A stretch of 64,000 bases of DNA from JBBRWO01 sp964388455. Its GTDB lineage: Bacteria; Actinomycetota; Coriobacteriia; Anaerosomatales; JAAXUF01. A model generated the notes under the pieces. That model saw only the letters and a list, made by a program, of their open reading frames with translations, made no database searches and had not been told where the DNA came from. Each line of letters begins with the position of its first letter. Position 1 is the first letter of the stretch. The stretch covers positions 45,802 through 109,801 of the forward strand of contig CAYMAN010000003.1 of NCBI GenBank assembly GCA_964388455.1, read 5' to 3'. Of this stretch, positions 46,260-55,060 are shown in pieces. The position numbers were made by a program, and so were the translations under genes.

Positions 46260-46760
46260 ATGGAACTGACGGCCAAGGCCTTCAAGTACGGCGATGACAT
46301 CAATACCGACTACATCATCAGCGGCAAGTACAAGTTCAAGTCCGCTGACATGGAAGCCATGGCGGTCCACGCCATGGAGGAGCTCGATGCGGATTACTAC
46401 GCCAAGGTGAAGCCCGAGGGCGGATTCCTCGTCGCCGGCACCAACTTCGGCATGGGCTCGAGCCGCGAGCAGGCGCCGCTGGTGCTGATCCACTCCAACA
46501 CCAAGGCTGTGCTCGCGAAGAGCTTCGCCCGCATCTTCTACCGCAACGCCATCAACACCGGCCTTCCGGTCGTCGAGTGCGATACTGACCTCATCAACGA
46601 CGGCGACGAGCTCAGCGTCGATCTGGCCGCCGGTGTGGTTCGTAACATCACGCAGGGTACAGACATACCGTTCCCGCCGCTTCCCCCGGTCATGGCGCAG
46701 TTGCTGGCCGACGGTGGTCTCGTGGAGCATTTCAAGAAGCACGGCGGGTTCAACCTTTAG
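46260..46760 (+). CDS. Aconitase-family small subunit (LeuD/HacB type)
   Basis: A 166-aa swivel-domain subunit. FKYGDDINTDYIISGKY, TNFGMGSSREQAP and AKSFARIFYRNAINTGLP are diagnostic. The substrate-specificity loop, which reads YLRT in homoaconitase-type or YLVY in isopropylmalate-type proteins, is Y-K-F-K here, so the substrate cannot be taken from that rule. It lies 47 nt after the large subunit, with GAGGAG before the start. Confidence 0.85.
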   Translation: MELTAKAFKYGDDINTDYIISGKYKFKSADMEAMAVHAMEELDADYYAKVKPEGGFLVAGTNFGMGSSREQAPLVLIHSNTKAVLAKSFARIFYRNAINTGLPVVECDTDLINDGDELSVDLAAGVVRNITQGTDIPFPPLPPVMAQLLADGGLVEHFKKHGGFNL

Positions 46761-46800
46761 CGCGCAGAGCGGTCGAGGGACCGCGAAACGAGGAGCAGCC

Positions 46801-47472
46801 ATGGCCAAGGTCACAAACGAGTTCAATCCCGATGCCGACAAGACGCTGACCGCTGAAGCGGCGATCGCGAGCCCCAAGATGCTCGCGAGCGTCGTCGCGG
46901 CGCTGGCCGGCGAGGATCGCCGCAGCCGTCAGATCGCGTCGAGCGTTGTGCACGAGATCGCCACGCAGCAGGCGGCACTTCTGAAGCCGTTCGCCGGCGA
47001 GCTCGCTGATGCTCTTCACCGTCCCGAATCGCAGACCCGCTGGGAGGTTCTCGGCACGTTCGAGAATCTGGTCCCGGTCGATGCGCGACTGGTCGACAAG
47101 GCGCTCGGCGCTGCAGAGACGGCCCTGCACGACGAGGAGTCCGGCGTAGTTCGCCTCGCGGCGTTCCGTCTCATGTGCGCGTACGGCGCGACCACGGCGC
47201 ACCGCTCGATCCGCGTATGGCCGCTCATCGACGACGCTATCCGCTGCTATCACGGCGACGCCGAGTTCCCCGCGATGCTTACAAGCGTCTACCTTATGGT
47301 GACCGGCAACGCCGACGACTCCGTGAAGACCGCCGCCGCAGAGCGCATGCTCTTCGACGCCGAGAACGGCAAGGGGCTGCTCAAGCGTCGTGCCTCACGT
47401 ATCGTCGCCGCTGCCCCGAAGAAGCGTGGCCGCAAGCCCGCTGCACCGCCCGCTGCACCGCCCGCAGAGTAG
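46801..47472 (+). CDS. HEAT-like hypothetical protein with Lys/Pro/Ala tail
   Basis: A 223-aa all-helical protein with at least four repeated helix pairs (ASSVVHEIATQQ, DALHRPESQTRWEVLGTFENL, DEESGVVRLAAFRLM and ADDSVKTAAAERML are examples), resembling HEAT/armadillo repeats. It ends in a basic KKRGRKPAAPP tail that could bind nucleic acid or membranes. The start follows GAGGAG. It sits between the aconitase small subunit and the isocitrate dehydrogenase in an otherwise metabolic operon. No function can be assigned. Confidence 0.65.
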   Translation: MAKVTNEFNPDADKTLTAEAAIASPKMLASVVAALAGEDRRSRQIASSVVHEIATQQAALLKPFAGELADALHRPESQTRWEVLGTFENLVPVDARLVDKALGAAETALHDEESGVVRLAAFRLMCAYGATTAHRSIRVWPLIDDAIRCYHGDAEFPAMLTSVYLMVTGNADDSVKTAAAERMLFDAENGKGLLKRRASRIVAAAPKKRGRKPAAPPAAPPAE

Positions 47473-47566
47473 CGACTCGAATGCCCGCCACATCCGGCGG
47501 GCATTCGCCGATTGCATCCCCCGCGCAGCGGACACGCCGCTGCCCGACACACAGGAGGACTTCCGC

Positions 47567-48658
47567 ATGGCAAAGCACACCGTGACCCTCATCCCCGGCG
47601 ATGGCATCGGACCGGAGCTCACCTCGGCCATGTGTCGCGTGGTGGAAGCCACCGGTGTCGACATCGCCTGGGAAGTGGCCGAGGCCGGCTCAGACCAGAT
47701 CGACAAGTACGGCACCCCGCTGCCGGAGTCGACGCTCGACTCGATCCGCAAGAACAAGGTCGCCATCAAGGGCCCGATCACCACGCCCATCGGCGGCGGC
47801 TTTCGCAGCGTGAACGTCGCGATCCGCAAGGAGCTCGACCTCTACGCATGCCTGCGTCCGGCGTTCACCATCCCGGGCTCCGGCGCGCGCTACGATGACA
47901 TCGACATCGTCATCGTGCGTGAGAACACCGAGGACCTCTACGCCGGCATCGAGTTCGAGCAGGGCACCCAGGACGCCGCCGACCTCATCAAATTCGCGGC
48001 CGACCGTGGCGCCGGCATCATCCGCCCCGACTCCGGTCTCTCCATCAAGCCGATCTCGATCATGGGCACCGAGCGCATCGTGCGCTACGCATTCGACTAC
48101 GCCATCGCCAACGGCCGCAAGAAGGTCACCGCAGTCCACAAGGCCAACATCCTCAAGATGTCTGACGGCCTCTTCCTCAAGGTAGCCCGTCAGGTCGCCG
48201 AGGAGTACAAGGACTCCGGCATCGAGTTCGACGACTACATCGTTGACGCCACCTGCATGCAACTCGTGCTGCACCCCGAGTGGTGGGATGTGCTCGTGCT
48301 CCCGAACCTTTACGGCGACATCGTCAGCGACCTCTCGGCCGGTCTCATCGGCGGGCTGGGTATAGCGATGGGTGCGAACATCGGCACCGACTGTGCTGTG
48401 TTTGAGCCCGTGCATGGCTCGGCCCCGAAGTACGCGGGCAAGGACATGGCCAACCCGACGGCGGAGATCCTCTCGGCGATGCTGATGCTCAAGCACCTCG
48501 GCGAGCAGGACGCGTCGGATCGCGTGCTGAACGCGGTTCGCACGGTCATCGCCAAGGGCGAGCACGTCACCTACGACATCAAGCGCTCGGTCACCGGCTC
48601 GACGGACGGCTGCGTCGGTACGCAGGCGTACGCCGACGCGTTGATCGCGGCGCTGTAG
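47567..48658 (+). CDS. icd: Isocitrate dehydrogenase, probably NADP-dependent
   Basis: A 363-aa beta-decarboxylating dehydrogenase. The substrate loop is S81-V-N83-V-A-I-R87, matching the S113/N115/R119 set of E. coli isocitrate dehydrogenase rather than the isopropylmalate dehydrogenase pattern. HGSAPKYAGK and VTYDIKR keep the K344/Y345 and Y391/R395 residues that favour NADP. DLYACLRP and IVRENTEDLYAG are family-wide. It would convert isocitrate to 2-oxoglutarate, completing the branch started by the two upstream enzymes. AGGAGG precedes the start. leuB is rejected on the S-x-N motif. Confidence 0.85.
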   Translation: MAKHTVTLIPGDGIGPELTSAMCRVVEATGVDIAWEVAEAGSDQIDKYGTPLPESTLDSIRKNKVAIKGPITTPIGGGFRSVNVAIRKELDLYACLRPAFTIPGSGARYDDIDIVIVRENTEDLYAGIEFEQGTQDAADLIKFAADRGAGIIRPDSGLSIKPISIMGTERIVRYAFDYAIANGRKKVTAVHKANILKMSDGLFLKVARQVAEEYKDSGIEFDDYIVDATCMQLVLHPEWWDVLVLPNLYGDIVSDLSAGLIGGLGIAMGANIGTDCAVFEPVHGSAPKYAGKDMANPTAEILSAMLMLKHLGEQDASDRVLNAVRTVIAKGEHVTYDIKRSVTGSTDGCVGTQAYADALIAAL

Positions 48659-48722
48659 CGCCAGGCGACACCCGCACACCAGGCGAACCCCACACGAAAC
48701 GAACGCTCCCCAAGGAGGCGGC

Positions 48723-49877
48723 ATGACGGTTCCGATCCCGGACGAGGCGGCGCAGCGTAAGCGCATCGTACTCATCGTCGTCGCCTCCCTGGTCGCGCTC
48801 GCCATGGTGGCAGGGGGCGCATGGGCGGTTCTGCGCCCTGCCGGCTCCGACGAGACCCCCGTCGTGTTCACCCCCGCCGAGGAGACCACCGCGTCCGGGC
48901 CGGCGACATCATCGGCTGTGGCCAGTGCGCTCGCGGGCGAGGGGACCAGCGTGACCGTGCCCGGTTCGGGCGGCACCAGCCCGACCGCGATCCGACGCAG
49001 CGCGAAAGTGGCCTTCCACCTGGGCCGGACGCTCTACGTCGCCAACGAGGACGGCAGCGACACGACGCCACTCAAGATCACCGAGACCGAGTACGCACTG
49101 TCGCCCGACGGCGCGTCGGTCGCAGTGGTGCGTGGCGGAAAGCTCGAGATCGTTCCCGTGAGGGGCGGCAAGGCTGCACTCGCTGGCGCCGCCGAGATAG
49201 CGACGCCTGTGTGGATGCCTGACTCGTCGGCGGTGCTGTTCGTGCGCGCTGACTCCGACGGGGTGCCGAGTGTATGGCGCGTGAAGCGCGACGGCTCCAA
49301 CGCCCTGCGAATTTCCAGCGGACAGAGTATGGCCGTGTCGTCTGACGGTAGAACCGTCGCTATGTTGTCGACGGAGGCCGACGCCGACGCTGCGCAAATC
49401 ACGGTAATCACGAACGGTGGCTCGCCGAGAAAGGTACCGGTCTCCGGGGGTGAACCGATCGCGGTTGCTGTGACACGCGGGCGGCTGTACGTGTCGACGC
49501 TCTCGGCCGAGGGTGAGACTGCTCTCTGGAGTTCTGCTCTCGACGGTAGGGGCAAGAGCAAGCTCGTTTCAGCCATGCCGACAGAAGGTACCTCTGTGAC
49601 GTTCGGTCGGCTGCTGCCGTCTGCTGACGGGCGAAGGATCGTCTACACGGCGGACGGCGACGACGGTTACTCGCGAATATGGGTCGCATCGGTGGAGGGC
49701 GGGAGTCCTCGGCAGGTCACGTCACGTCGTGACGGATACCCGATCGGGTGGAGCGCGGACGGCAAGCGGATCCTGTTCTTCGAGGGTAACGCCTTCCAGG
49801 GGGAATCGTCTGCGCTCTGGATCGCCAACCCTGATGGTACCGGTCGCCGCATGATCGTTAGTGGCGCGGTTCAGTAG
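48723..49877 (+). CDS. Membrane-anchored TolB-like beta-propeller protein
   Basis: A 384-aa protein with a short cytoplasmic tail, one membrane helix (about residues 14-36), a Thr/Ser/Pro-rich stalk and a C-terminal TolB/PD40-type propeller. Repeated strands include EYALSPDGASVAVV, TPVWMPDSSAVLFV, AVSSDGRTVAML, LLPSADGRRIVYT and IGWSADGKRILFF. Probably an extracytoplasmic scaffold or sensor. It is the last plus-strand gene before the cytochrome region; the following 359 bp hold regulatory sequence. Confidence 0.78.
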   Translation: MTVPIPDEAAQRKRIVLIVVASLVALAMVAGGAWAVLRPAGSDETPVVFTPAEETTASGPATSSAVASALAGEGTSVTVPGSGGTSPTAIRRSAKVAFHLGRTLYVANEDGSDTTPLKITETEYALSPDGASVAVVRGGKLEIVPVRGGKAALAGAAEIATPVWMPDSSAVLFVRADSDGVPSVWRVKRDGSNALRISSGQSMAVSSDGRTVAMLSTEADADAAQITVITNGGSPRKVPVSGGEPIAVAVTRGRLYVSTLSAEGETALWSSALDGRGKSKLVSAMPTEGTSVTFGRLLPSADGRRIVYTADGDDGYSRIWVASVEGGSPRQVTSRRDGYPIGWSADGKRILFFEGNAFQGESSALWIANPDGTGRRMIVSGAVQ

Positions 49878-49943
49878 GGAGCGGCGTGGTGCGCGAACCC
49901 GCTTTTCGCGCTGGCATCGTCGGCCACTCTGGGCGTACGACGG

Positions 49944-49973
49944 TTGACGGTCGTCGTCTTCCGTGCGCATACT
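49944..49973 (+). promoter_or_regulatory. Candidate promoter of the multiheme cytochrome
   Basis: TTGACG (49944-49949) and CATACT (49968-49973) are separated by 18 nt. The CRP/FNR site begins on the last base of the -10, so binding there would block this promoter. If the regulator activates instead, a promoter with its -10 near 50015-50022 is the alternative. Confidence 0.5.
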
Positions 49974-49988
49974 GTGATTGCTGTCACA
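49973..49988. promoter_or_regulatory. Consensus CRP/FNR-family operator
   Basis: TGTGA-N6-TCACA is a perfect match to the dyad bound by CRP and by actinobacterial CRP-family regulators such as GlxR. FNR (TTGAT-N4-ATCAA) prefers a related but different dyad, so a CRP-type protein is more likely. It is upstream of, and probably controls, the cytochrome gene. Confidence 0.65.
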
Positions 49989-50236
49989 CTTTGGGGACTG
50001 CGGGTGTACCGCGGGATTAACTGTGCAGCGTACGGAGCGCGTTGACTCGCCGTCCGAAATCTGGGCACCTGGACGGCGATGAGCGATTGGTGCAACCGGC
50101 CGTGGTCTGAGATCAGGTCGGTATTCGCGCAATCTGGGGCAACGAACTCACACTGCATGCCCGATGCGCATCCTCCGCCGGACTCAGACCGATCCCGATT
50201 GGGATGGGAAGGTCCACCGAGGCGAGGGAGTATGCC

Positions 50237-53200
50237 GTGAAACGTTCCTGGTTGTTCGTTGCGTCTGCGCTCGTGGCGTTGTTCGCCACCACCGCGTTCG
50301 CGTATGGCGCGGAGGCGCCGCTGCCACCGTTTGACACCAACGCCGAGTGTTTGCAGTGTCATAGCGTCGGTGCGTCGGGCTCCGCTGTCAGCAAAGTCGA
50401 CTTCAGCGTTGTGGGCGGTGTCGACCTGAACAAGTGCGCCGCTTGCCACAGGGGGAATTATCTGGAGTACTCGCATCCTCACTTCACCGGCGCGTGCGAG
50501 AACTGTCACAACAACGATGATGCCTTCTACTTCCCGTGGCCGGGTAATCGACAGTACCCGGTCAACACGCCGTACGGGCACTTCCTCGGACTCAATTCAC
50601 TCACTGCGACCCCGGCCAAGCTCCATGCCGTCCACTCGCAGAACAGCAGCTGGGTCAATCAGGCGTTCGGCTCCGGGTATCCGGCGTGCGCATCGTGCCA
50701 TGCCCCGGCCGCGTGCTCGGCATGCCACGAGGCTCCGATCGCGCACGGGGATCACGCGACGCCGACGTATCCCGGACGAACCATTCAGCAGGCCAACGGT
50801 GTGACCGCACCTGTCGAGGCCTCGACCTGCATTGACCCCGCGTGTCACTCGCTTGCGACCGCGGGCAGCGCTGCGTTCACGCCATCGTGTGGTTCCTGCC
50901 ACCCGACGAACACGAATGAGCACGGATACGAAGCTCCCATGCACACTGCCGATGTGACCACAACCGTGGGCGCGGGAGGCAAGCTCTGTGGCGACTGCCA
51001 CGAGATGGAGCTCTCTGCCGAGCATCAGAGAACGAGTTCGGCATCGAAGGCGGCTGGCTGCGGCGCCTGCCATCCGGTCGCACGCGGGACATTCTCCGCG
51101 TGGAACCAGACCTGCGCGCAGGGTGGATGCCATGCCGCCGGATCACCGACGGCCGCACATGGGGACATCGCCGCAGGCCATGCCCCGCTCACTACGGGCG
51201 AGGCAGCCATCTGCACGAGCTGTCACACAGGCGGGGACCTTGGCGCGATTCACGCGACCGCGGTCTCTGGCACCGACCCATCCAAGACATCGTGCTTGGT
51301 TTGTCACTCGAGTTCCTCAGTGCCTTCGACCAAGGACTGCACGACCTGTCACTTCGCCAACGCCGATCATCCCTATCCGGCCCAGAGCCACCAGAGCTCC
51401 TGGACGCTCGCTAACTGCGGCGGAGCGGGATGTCACTCAACGCGTGACCTTCTCGGCGTCCATGTTGAGAAGAATGCCGCCTTTGGATGCGTCGAATGCC
51501 ACGGCAGCACGAATCCCAAGGTGGTGGCGTCGCTCGCCGCCGGCCTGACGGGTTGCGGTGACTGTCACGAAGGTGTGACTCAGGATTCGGGTCACGACGG
51601 CCAGCACTGGGCCAGTCCGCTGCTCATGGATGGCAGTGGTCCGCACTACGGGTACGACACCGGTTCGTCGAGCACTGCTCCGACGAGCGACTGCGCTGGG
51701 TGCCACACCTCGAATCTCATCGCAGAGCACATCGGTGCCGTGGATCCAGCGACCGGAAACTCGATTCGTAGTCCCCGATACGACAGCCAGGGCAACGCCC
51801 TCGGCTGCGCATCATGTCACTCCGCGCTCCCGGGATCGCTCGTCGCAAACGCCATAGCGACCGGTCAGACGAAGTGCGACGCATGCCACGTGACGCACAA
51901 GCAGATTCCGACTACGCACACGTCGACGTTCGTCTCCGACCCGGCGGTGCCGTGCGCACCATGTCACAGCGCTCAGGTGGAGTACAGCCATAACGGCACC
52001 TACACCGTCACGACCGCGAGTGGCAAGGTCCTGAGCGGCTGCGAGGTGTGTCACGGCTACTACGAGGGCGCCCGAGGAGCTCAGGTCCAGGCGGCCATCT
52101 CGGCAACGAATGACACGAAGTGCACCGCGTGTCATGCCGCGACTCACCCCGACAAGGGCGGTCACTCGGCGACGTCATCGGAGAGTCTCGGGTGCGGTTC
52201 GTGTCACGCTGACGGCCAGACGGTGGTGGACATCCGTTCACTGCACCCATCCTGCGTCACGTGTCATGAGAATCCGTCTCGCGTTCCCAACATCGCCGAC
52301 AAGACCGCTGAGTGCGCCTCGTGCCACTCGTCGGTGGGCGTCGACTATCACAGCGGACTGCCGGGCAAGCACGTCGACGGGACCATGGCTTCGTCATGCC
52401 AGTCGGCCTCGTGCCACGTGAACTCACTTCCCGAAGCGCATGCAAGCTACATCGCGGGACAGTCGACCTATGCCACGACCTGCGCACTCTGTCACGCCAA
52501 TGGCGACCCCAACCGGATCCCGGCAGACGCCACAGCGGCCTGCAACAGTTGTCACGCCAGCATTCACCCGAACATGGATCACTCCGCTGACAACAGTCAG
52601 GCCTGCGTGAGCTGTCACGAGACCGGCGATGTGATGACGCTGCACACGACAGGCGGGCAGACCGACTGTGCCCTCTGTCACGGTGCCGCCGCAAGGGTCA
52701 CGCCGCTTCCTGCCACGGTGGACTGCGTCAACTGTCACGCAGATATCTCGCCGGCCGACCCTAAGCACTACATCTCCTCTAAGCACGCCACGTTGGATGG
52801 ATTCGAGGGAGGCTACGCTTGCTCGGCGTGTCATGGTCTCGATCTGAAGACCGAGCACGCTAAGGCGTCGATTTCGCCTGCGGTCACCTGCGTCTCGTGC
52901 CATGAGACCAAGGTTGACGGCCTGGTGGCGCCATGGAACAAGACGTGCGCCACGTGTCATGCGACAAAACACTCCGCGATGGCAGCCAAGCACACTTCCA
53001 CAAAGACGGCGTGCGCAGGCACGGGCTGCCACCTGATCACGGACGTTGCGGCGCTACACTCGGCCACGACGGCGAAGTGTGGGACCTGCCACGGCGCCGG
53101 CAAGACGCCGTCGACGGATTGCGCTACGACGGGTTGCCACTCGACCGTCACAGGCAACCACGAGGCACAGCATGACACCGTGGGCGTGACCGACATCGGG

Positions 53201-54622
53201 TGTCAGGGATGCCACTTCCAGTTGCTTACAACGGAACACTCGAAGCTCGGTTACTCGTGTGCCACATGCCACAGCTCGACGAACACCGCGGTCGTCGCGG
53301 CCATCACAGGCGGCAATCGCGCCTGCGATGCGTGCCACCCGGCAGTGAACGGCAAGGACTACCACAAGCCCCAGAACGAGTTGGAGTTCGTGCCGGGTAA
53401 CTCGGCAATGCATAGGGTGACCAGCGATCTGCCAGGTATGAGGTCAAGCTTCAAGGTCAGCAACACCGCGTACACGTGGACCCTGCCAACCGTGAGCTCG
53501 TTCCTCAAGGCGGGGTGGACCACCGATTCCGTCGTGACCTGTGACAAGTGTCATACCTACACGGGCTCGACAGGTCCGCACGGTGCCACCATGAAGGTCA
53601 ACATCGACCCTGCGTATCCCGGCGACTATCAGACCGCCTACCTCGGCGATTCGGGTTCCTCGCCCAACACGGTGATCTGCGCCAAGTGCCACACGAACTT
53701 CAACGGAATGAACGAGGTGCACAATACGGGGGACCATCACGGGTCCTCTGACGGCAAATGCGTGAACTGCCATGCCGGTGTACCGCACGGATGGCGTCTG
53801 CCGAGAATGCTCGCGTACACCACGGATCCGGCGCCCTATCGCACCATCGCGAACGGCTTGGCGGCGATCAGCCTGTCGAACCGCTCGCCGTCCAACTGGA
53901 CCGAGTCCAACTGCCAGGCAGCTTGCGGCGGCGGTGACCACAGCAGTCGACCGAGCTCCGTGTGGCCGAGTACGGTGGTCACGGTCGGCAACCTGAGCGG
54001 CACGATCACCGGTACGGGAGGGACCCCGCTCGCCGGAGTGAGCGTCACTACCGACAAGGGTCAGTCGGGGACGACTGACGCTGCGGGCAAGTACACATTC
54101 ACCGGTGTGACCACCGGGGCCTACGTGGTCACGGCGGCGAAGACCGGCTACGCGACGCAGAGCAAGTCGACGAGCGTGGCCAACGGCCTGACCGCGACCG
54201 TCAACTTCGCGATGACTGCTCAGGCGACAGCGACCAACTTGGCGCGCACGGGGACCGGAAGCGCATCGAGCGTCTACAGCTCGTCGTATGACGCCTCCAA
54301 GGCGTTTGACGGCAGCACGACAACCTACTGGAGGTCGTCCTCCGGTGGGACGCAGTGGCTCAGGACCGATCTGGGCGCAGCAAAGAGCGTGAGCAAGGTC
54401 GTCGTGAAGTGGTACGACACAACGTATTACGCTCGTGGCTATCGGATCGAGACTTCCACCGATGGCACGTCTTGGACGAGCCGGTATTCCACGACGAGCG
54501 CCTCGAGCGGCACCAAGACCCACACGTTCAGCGCCGTGAGCGCCCGTTACGTGCGCATTTACTGCACTTCGGCGAACAGCTCGAACTACCGCATCGGCGA
54601 GTTCGAGGTTTGGAACTTCTAA
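50237..54622 (+). CDS. Giant secreted multiheme c-type cytochrome with 43 heme motifs
   Basis: A 1461-aa exported protein. A signal peptide (residues 1 to ~22) is followed by 43 heme-attachment motifs from C38 to about residue 1178. I count 37 CxxCH and six CX4CH (CIDPACH, CAQGGCH, CGGAGCH, CQSASCH, CAGTGCH and CATTGCH), with many extra histidines for bis-His ligation. Residues ~1249-1325 form a carboxypeptidase-regulatory-like Ig fold (SGTITGTGGTPLAGVSV). Residues ~1331-1461 form a discoidin/F5-8 type C domain ending YRIGEFEVWNF, which usually binds sugars or surfaces. No transmembrane helix follows, so it is likely secreted or wall-associated and suited to extracellular electron transfer. 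The start is GTG behind GAGGGAG. Confidence 0.93.
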   Translation: MKRSWLFVASALVALFATTAFAYGAEAPLPPFDTNAECLQCHSVGASGSAVSKVDFSVVGGVDLNKCAACHRGNYLEYSHPHFTGACENCHNNDDAFYFPWPGNRQYPVNTPYGHFLGLNSLTATPAKLHAVHSQNSSWVNQAFGSGYPACASCHAPAACSACHEAPIAHGDHATPTYPGRTIQQANGVTAPVEASTCIDPACHSLATAGSAAFTPSCGSCHPTNTNEHGYEAPMHTADVTTTVGAGGKLCGDCHEMELSAEHQRTSSASKAAGCGACHPVARGTFSAWNQTCAQGGCHAAGSPTAAHGDIAAGHAPLTTGEAAICTSCHTGGDLGAIHATAVSGTDPSKTSCLVCHSSSSVPSTKDCTTCHFANADHPYPAQSHQSSWTLANCGGAGCHSTRDLLGVHVEKNAAFGCVECHGSTNPKVVASLAAGLTGCGDCHEGVTQDSGHDGQHWASPLLMDGSGPHYGYDTGSSSTAPTSDCAGCHTSNLIAEHIGAVDPATGNSIRSPRYDSQGNALGCASCHSALPGSLVANAIATGQTKCDACHVTHKQIPTTHTSTFVSDPAVPCAPCHSAQVEYSHNGTYTVTTASGKVLSGCEVCHGYYEGARGAQVQAAISATNDTKCTACHAATHPDKGGHSATSSESLGCGSCHADGQTVVDIRSLHPSCVTCHENPSRVPNIADKTAECASCHSSVGVDYHSGLPGKHVDGTMASSCQSASCHVNSLPEAHASYIAGQSTYATTCALCHANGDPNRIPADATAACNSCHASIHPNMDHSADNSQACVSCHETGDVMTLHTTGGQTDCALCHGAAARVTPLPATVDCVNCHADISPADPKHYISSKHATLDGFEGGYACSACHGLDLKTEHAKASISPAVTCVSCHETKVDGLVAPWNKTCATCHATKHSAMAAKHTSTKTACAGTGCHLITDVAALHSATTAKCGTCHGAGKTPSTDCATTGCHSTVTGNHEAQHDTVGVTDIGCQGCHFQLLTTEHSKLGYSCATCHSSTNTAVVAAITGGNRACDACHPAVNGKDYHKPQNELEFVPGNSAMHRVTSDLPGMRSSFKVSNTAYTWTLPTVSSFLKAGWTTDSVVTCDKCHTYTGSTGPHGATMKVNIDPAYPGDYQTAYLGDSGSSPNTVICAKCHTNFNGMNEVHNTGDHHGSSDGKCVNCHAGVPHGWRLPRMLAYTTDPAPYRTIANGLAAISLSNRSPSNWTESNCQAACGGGDHSSRPSSVWPSTVVTVGNLSGTITGTGGTPLAGVSVTTDKGQSGTTDAAGKYTFTGVTTGAYVVTAAKTGYATQSKSTSVANGLTATVNFAMTAQATATNLARTGTGSASSVYSSSYDASKAFDGSTTTYWRSSSGGTQWLRTDLGAAKSVSKVVVKWYDTTYYARGYRIETSTDGTSWTSRYSTTSASSGTKTHTFSAVSARYVRIYCTSANSSNYRIGEFEVWNF

Positions 54623-54643
54623 CGTCACAAGAGTGATGCATGG

Positions 54644-54688
54644 CGAAAGGGTCTGCTCGGGCTTATGCCTCGGCAGACCCTTTCGTTT
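54644..54688 (+). terminator. Strong terminator after the multiheme cytochrome
   Basis: A perfect 13-bp stem (CGAAAGGGTCTGC at 54644-54656 with GCAGACCCTTTCG at 54673-54685) and a 16-nt loop end 63 nt after the cytochrome stop, followed by TTT. The U-tract is short but the stem is strong. Confidence 0.75.
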
Positions 54689-54715
54689 GCCGCTTGATGC
54701 GCCCTCACGTATACT
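54687..54715 (+). promoter_or_regulatory. Promoter of the ilv operon
   Basis: TTGCCG (54687-54692) and TATACT (54710-54715) are spaced by 17 nt, with transcription expected near 54722. It lies directly behind the cytochrome terminator and in front of the T-box leader. Confidence 0.65.
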
Positions 54716-54721
54716 CCCCAG

Positions 54722-55060
54722 ACAACTTGATACAGCTAGTGGCGTTGACGGGGACAAGTAGAGGCCAATCCTTGCTGCCAGAGAGCCGGCGACAGTGGAA
54801 GCCCGGCGCAGGACGCTTCGAAATCTCACCCCAGAGCCATCCGGATGAACGACCCGCCGTGCCTTCAATCGCGGACGACCTTCGCAGGCCGGCGGGACAA
54901 GTAGACCGGGTCGGTGGCATCCGATATCTGCCGCACGAGTGGGCGTCCGCCTTCGCGTCGCATCTGCGTCAGCCGCAGATCGTCGCCGAGGAGACACGGA
55001 CGCCAAGCGGGGTGGTACCGCGGGAGCACGTCTCCCGTCCCGGCACGGGGCGGAGGCGCG
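54722..55060 (+). promoter_or_regulatory. T-box leader, specifier probably ATC (isoleucine)
   Basis: The tRNA-sensing leader of the ilv operon. The invariant T-box GGTGGTACCGCGG is at 55011-55023. Stem I has the AGTAGA S-turn (54757-54762), the AGAGAGCCGG apical element (54780-54789) and GAA followed by ATC at 54823-54825 in the specifier loop; overlapping CTC (Leu) is a less likely reading. A second AGTAGA near 54903 fits the Stem II S-turn. After the T-box, CGGGAG pairs with CTCCCG (55021-55037), and CGTCCC can pair with GGGGCG (55036-55052). No U-run follows, so control could be by transcription or translation. Coordinates of the ends are approximate. Confidence 0.85.

Larger units (their letters stand above)
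49878..50236 (+). other. 359-bp intergenic regulatory region before the multiheme cytochrome
   Basis: No gene is apparent. It contains a promoter-like pair (49944-49973), a CRP/FNR-type operator (49973-49988), an alternative -10-like TTAACT near 50017, and an inverted repeat of TCGCCGTCC with GGACGGCGA (50047-50055 and 50071-50079, 15-nt spacer). GAGGGAG before the GTG at 50237 is the ribosome site. The long leader suggests layered control of the cytochrome. Confidence 0.6.

Noticed and set aside
47567..48658. 3-isopropylmalate dehydrogenase (leuB)
   Set aside because: The substrate loop has S-x-N-x3-R of isocitrate dehydrogenase, not the hydrophobic isopropylmalate pattern.
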